From contig DASXYU010000045.1 of NCBI GenBank assembly GCA_036502295.1, forward strand, positions 1 through 16,184: DNA of 16,184 nt, in the 5' to 3' direction. The stretch comes from DASXYU01 sp036502295 (GTDB taxonomy: Bacteria > Actinomycetota > Actinomycetes > Mycobacteriales > Jatrophihabitantaceae). The position numbers were made by a program, and so were the translations under genes. This document shows, in pieces, positions 13,489 through 16,184 of this stretch. The notes below the pieces were generated by a model. That model searched no databases. It had not been told where the DNA came from and saw nothing but the letters and a program-made list of their open reading frames with translations. The stretch's first letter is position 1, and every line of letters starts with the position of its first letter.

Positions 13489-14286
13489 CTACTTCTGATT
13501 GGAACCCATCCGGGTCAGCGCAAGCGTTTCGACGGCGCCGAGGCCGAAGTACACGACCACCGACGTCACGGTGATCGCGACGACGGACGCCCAGATGTGG
13601 GTGTAGTCGAACGAGTTCGGATCGACCGCCATCGCGTAGCCGAGGCCGCGGCCGGTGGCGAGCCACTCGGCGATCATCGCACCGACGACCGCCCCAGGAA
13701 CCGCGATGCGTGCCGCGGTGAAGAGTGCCGGCATCGAACTCGGCACCATTACCTTGCGCGCGATGGTGATCCGTCCCGCGCCGTAGACCTGACAGAACTC
13801 CGCCGACTGTTTCGAGGCTGAACGGAGGCCGAAGGCGATGGTCACCAGCGCGGGGAAGAAGACGATGAGCCCGGCGACGACGCCGACGCCGGTGATGCCG
13901 CGGTCGAAGATGTAGATGAGCATCGGGGCCAACGCGATGATCGGCATCGACTGCAGCACGATCGCCACCGGCATCAAGGTCTGTTCGACCGGCCGGAAGA
14001 GGACGAAGACCAGCGCTGCGATGAACGCGGCGAGCATGCCGAAGAGGTACCCGATCCCGGCGTCGACAACCGTCTGCCAGAGCGGATGCAGCACCTTGCC
14101 GCGGTTCGCGCCGGCGTCCGGCCCGGTGAAGAGGTAGTCCCAGACATCTTTGGGGGTCTTGGCAACCAACTGATTGACGTTGGTGATCTTGAGGAACGCC
14201 CACCAGAGGAAGATGACGACCGCCGCCGAGATGACGATCGTGAGGACCGTCTTGCCCAGCTTCATCAGTGCGTGCGTGGCGTTCAT
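13489..14286 (-). CDS. NitT/TauT-type ABC transporter permease, second subunit
   Basis: 265 residues from the ATG at 14284-14286, which overlaps the stop of the preceding permease gene in an ATGA arrangement; a start 8 codons earlier exists but would overlap more. The protein has about six hydrophobic helices of the BPD_transp_1 fold, and the ATPase-contact (EAA) loop is visible as EFCQVYGAGRITIARKVMVPSSMPALFTAARIAVPGA in two stretches around the middle of the C-terminal half. It sits in the inner membrane and should pair with the other permease to form the translocation pore. It is the last gene of the operon and is convergent with the second glycosidase gene; 70 bp separate the stops and I see no strong terminator there. 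Substrate unassigned. Confidence 0.9.
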   Translation of the reverse strand: MNATHALMKLGKTVLTIVISAAVVIFLWWAFLKITNVNQLVAKTPKDVWDYLFTGPDAGANRGKVLHPLWQTVVDAGIGYLFGMLAAFIAALVFVLFRPVEQTLMPVAIVLQSMPIIALAPMLIYIFDRGITGVGVVAGLIVFFPALVTIAFGLRSASKQSAEFCQVYGAGRITIARKVMVPSSMPALFTAARIAVPGAVVGAMIAEWLATGRGLGYAMAVDPNSFDYTHIWASVVAITVTSVVVYFGLGAVETLALTRMGSNQK

Positions 14287-15044
14287 TCGCCGGCCACCGT
14301 TCCGGCCCACGGGGTGAGGAGCTTGCCGACGAGGCCGGTGACGGCGTAGGCGGCGGCAGCGATCAGGCCGGCGATGATCGCGAGCGCCCAGGTGCGGGGG
14401 ACCTGTAGTTGCGCCTGGCTCACCGTCATCGCGACGCCGATGCCCTTCTGGATGTCACCGCCGAGGTAGTCGCCGAGGATGGCACCGATCATCGCGCCCG
14501 GGGCAGCCACCTTCAGCGCGGCGAAGCTTGCCGGAAGTGCGCTGATGAGGCGCACCTTCGTCATCTGCGACCACCGTCCTCCGCCGAGGACGGTGATGAG
14601 ATCCAGCGAGGCCTTGTCCGAGGAACGGAGTCCGAGCAGCATCCCGACGAGCGTGGTGAAGAAGACCAGCAGGACGGCGAGCGCCACCTTCGGAGTGATT
14701 CCGCCGAAGGCGAGGGTGAGGATCGGCCCGATGGCCAGCACCGGGATGCAGTAGCTCGCCACCGCCAACTGGAGGATGACGCGTTCGGCGACCGGCGCGA
14801 GCAGCACGATCATCGCGCAGACGAGTGCGAGTCCGACGCCGATGGCGTAGCCCAGCACCGCCTCGATGCAGGTCTGCTCCACGTGCGGCCAGTAGAAGCT
14901 CCAGCCGTCGTCGGCCGCCTGCTTCACTACGGCGAGCGGCGAGGGGAGCAGGCCGCTGAGCCACGTGACCGAGATGATCGCCCAGATGACGAGGAGGATG
15001 ACGACGCCAAGGCCGCCTCCCCATCGCGACAGCTTGAACTTCAC
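14283..15044 (-). CDS. NitT/TauT-type ABC transporter permease, first subunit
   Basis: 253 residues, GTG start at 15042-15044 overlapping the ATPase stop (GTGA). Basic N terminus (KFKLSRW), a first helix at ~10-30, and about six helices overall. The EAA-type loop reads LITVLGGGRWSQMTKVRLIS ahead of ALPASFAALKVAAPGAMIGAI. It is similar in layout to the second permease but clearly divergent, so the pore is probably a heterodimer. Two different permease genes are less usual than the single permease of SsuABC or TauABC systems; some pyrimidine-, riboflavin- or thiamine-precursor-related importers are possible relatives, but the sequence alone does not decide. Confidence 0.9.
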   Translation of the reverse strand: MKFKLSRWGGGLGVVILLVIWAIISVTWLSGLLPSPLAVVKQAADDGWSFYWPHVEQTCIEAVLGYAIGVGLALVCAMIVLLAPVAERVILQLAVASYCIPVLAIGPILTLAFGGITPKVALAVLLVFFTTLVGMLLGLRSSDKASLDLITVLGGGRWSQMTKVRLISALPASFAALKVAAPGAMIGAILGDYLGGDIQKGIGVAMTVSQAQLQVPRTWALAIIAGLIAAAAYAVTGLVGKLLTPWAGTVAGE

Positions 15045-15862
15045 TCGACCGGCGCCGCTTCCGCGTCGGTAGCGGCCGGCAGGTCGTCGAAGGCGGCCGC
15101 GGTTCCCGTCCGCCCGAAGAGCAGCTCGGAGAGCTTGTCCTCGTAGGCGTGGAACTCCGGCGTCCTCATCATCTCGGGGGTGCGAGGACGGGGCAGGTCG
15201 ATCTTCACGTTCTCGACGACGCGTCCCGGCCGCGGCGACATCACGGCGACGACGTCGGAGAGGAGCACCGCCTCGTAGATGGCGTGCGTCACCAGCAAGG
15301 TGGTGGTGGCGCGTTCCATCCAGATGCGCTGCAGTTCGATGTTGAGCCGCTGCCGGGTCATGTCGTCGAGTGCGCCGAAGGGCTCGTCGAGCAGGAGCAC
15401 GGCCGGCTCGGTGACGAGGGCGCGGGCGATCGAGACGCGTTGCTTCATGCCGCCCGAGAGGTGCGCCGGGCGGGACTTCTCGAAGCCGGAGAGGCCGACG
15501 AGTTCGATGAGGTCATCGACCGCCGAGGTGTTCGTGGGAATGCCCGCGATCTCGAGCGGAAGCCGGATGTTGGTACGTACCGAGCGCCAGGGCAGCAGGG
15601 CGGCGTCCTGGAACGCGATACCGATCTCGTGCTTCTTGCGGGCGGCGGCGGGGGAGTCGCCGTGCACCAGCGCAGTGCCGGAGGTGGGCGTCTCGAGCCC
15701 GGCAAGGATGCGCAGCACCGTCGACTTGCCGCAGCCGGAGGGGCCGAGCAGCGAGACGAACTGCCCTTCCTCGGTGGTCAGCGACGCGTCATCGAGAGCG
15801 AGGACGCGTCGCCGACCAACTCGGAATTCCTTGTGCAGCCCGTTGAGGGTGAGTCCTGACAT
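15041..15862 (-). CDS. NitT/TauT-type ABC transporter ATP-binding protein
   Basis: 273 residues, ATG start. All nucleotide-binding motifs are intact: Walker A GPSGCGKST (40-48), Q-loop AFQDAALLPWRS (Q85), signature LSGGMKQR (135-142), Walker B VLLLDEPFGALDD (155-167) and H-loop VTHAIYEAV (H193). The wording is that of the SsuB/TauB/ThiZ group. The C-terminal ~50 residues beyond the core carry an acidic, Ala-rich end. It hydrolyses ATP on the cytoplasmic face to drive import through the two permeases encoded directly downstream. It starts 28 nt after the stop of the binding-protein gene. That gap holds TAACGT 7 nt before the ATG and no Shine-Dalgarno, so an extra internal leaderless start is possible. 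Confidence 0.94.
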   Translation of the reverse strand: MSGLTLNGLHKEFRVGRRRVLALDDASLTTEEGQFVSLLGPSGCGKSTVLRILAGLETPTSGTALVHGDSPAAARKKHEIGIAFQDAALLPWRSVRTNIRLPLEIAGIPTNTSAVDDLIELVGLSGFEKSRPAHLSGGMKQRVSIARALVTEPAVLLLDEPFGALDDMTRQRLNIELQRIWMERATTTLLVTHAIYEAVLLSDVVAVMSPRPGRVVENVKIDLPRPRTPEMMRTPEFHAYEDKLSELLFGRTGTAAAFDDLPAATDAEAAPVE

Positions 15863-15869
15863 TGGAGTG

Positions 15870-15875
15870 ACGTTA
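15870..15875 (-). promoter_or_regulatory. Possible internal -10 box before the ABC ATPase gene
   Basis: Minus-strand TAACGT ends 7 nt before the ATPase ATG at 15862. It matches TANNNT at leaderless spacing, inside the short gap after the binding-protein gene. Confidence 0.25.
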
Positions 15876-15890
15876 GTGCTTTGGTTCGTC

Positions 15891-16184
15891 CTAGATCAGG
15901 GTCGGGTCGGCCTTGTAGATGTTGTTGATGAAGGAGAGGTCGAAGAGCTTGTCGGCCGTGATGTTCACGCCGGCGATCGCCAGGGTCGCGATGTTCTCCT
16001 GGACGAGTTCGTCGGTGATGGTGAAGAGGCCGTTCGCCTGGGTATCCGCGGTCGAGATGAGCGCGTTCTCACCTTTGGACTCCAGGGTCTGCTCGTCCAC
16101 CGTGAGGCCGAGACCCTTGCCGTACGTCTTCGCCGCGAGGGTGGCGCCGAGCGTCGGGTCGGCGACGTTGTCCTTCCAGCCCTT
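15891..16184 (-). CDS. ABC transporter substrate-binding protein, C-terminal part (NMT1/ThiY/SsuA-like), cut by window edge
   Basis: The frame stays open to the right edge, so this is the last 97 residues of a longer protein; a GTG at 16098-16100 inside it is not the true start. The visible part begins KGWKDNVADPTLGATLAAK and continues through ENALISTADTQANGLFTITDEL to end IYKADPTLI. The pattern of a K-G-W helix with N-x-A-D/P, followed by a late helix-rich section and a short F-I-N-N-x-Y-K end, is that of NMT1/THI5-like periplasmic or lipid-anchored binding proteins for nitrate, sulfonates or pyrimidine precursors. Its position ahead of the ATPase and two permeases on the same strand supports this. 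The signal sequence and ligand-contact residues lie outside the window, so the ligand cannot be guessed. Confidence 0.8.
   Translation of the reverse strand, partial: KGWKDNVADPTLGATLAAKTYGKGLGLTVDEQTLESKGENALISTADTQANGLFTITDELVQENIATLAIAGVNITADKLFDLSFINNIYKADPTLI

Overview
The window is high-GC DNA with dense GTG and ATG starts, and its gene content points to an actinobacterium (Actinomycetota). The strongest markers are a SepH-type division protein, an actinobacterial-type SerC and a CitA-type second citrate synthase, lying close together. As I recall, parts of this neighbourhood (sepH, serC, citA, pdxH) recur in other actinobacteria. Genus and species cannot be read from the sequence. I see no rRNA, tRNA, CRISPR array, insertion sequence or phage gene.

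Layout. Positions 51-7106 are all on the minus strand. In transcription order they are citA (citrate synthase 2), serC (phosphoserine aminotransferase), sepH, a crotonase-superfamily gene, a CorA-family metal channel gene and a 603-residue exported repeat protein. Positions 7253-13418 are on the plus strand: a second exported Ig-like protein, pdxH with an overlapping MFS exporter gene, then two tandem paralogous exported phosphodiester glycosidase (NAGPA-domain) genes. Positions 13489 to the right edge are on the minus strand and form a NitT/TauT-type ABC transporter operon: substrate-binding protein (cut by the edge), ATPase, permease, permease. The four transporter genes are nearly or actually overlapping.

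How the parts fit. citA, serC and pdxH are central metabolism (citrate formation, serine biosynthesis, PLP supply; SerC is itself PLP-dependent). sepH acts in cell division. Between these sit accessory envelope genes: four predicted exported proteins share basic, lysine-rich C-terminal parts, two carry Ig-like repeats, and two carry a glycosidase domain ending in histone-H1-like lysine tails. This surface-protein set is the least explained part of the window. The ABC transporter imports a small solute that I cannot name.

Points for a second look: the crotonase lacks both classical catalytic glutamates; CitA has Glu where citrate synthases have the catalytic Asp; CorA has GQN instead of GMN; two unrelated genes (sepH and the MFS gene) each have a second copy of their last ~20 nt, including the stop codon, a few tens of bases downstream; several starts have a TANNNT box 6-7 nt upstream and no Shine-Dalgarno, the pattern of leaderless transcripts; and the gap between the two glycosidase genes holds short, partly mutually exclusive inverted repeats. 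No intergenic stretch exceeds about 170 bases.
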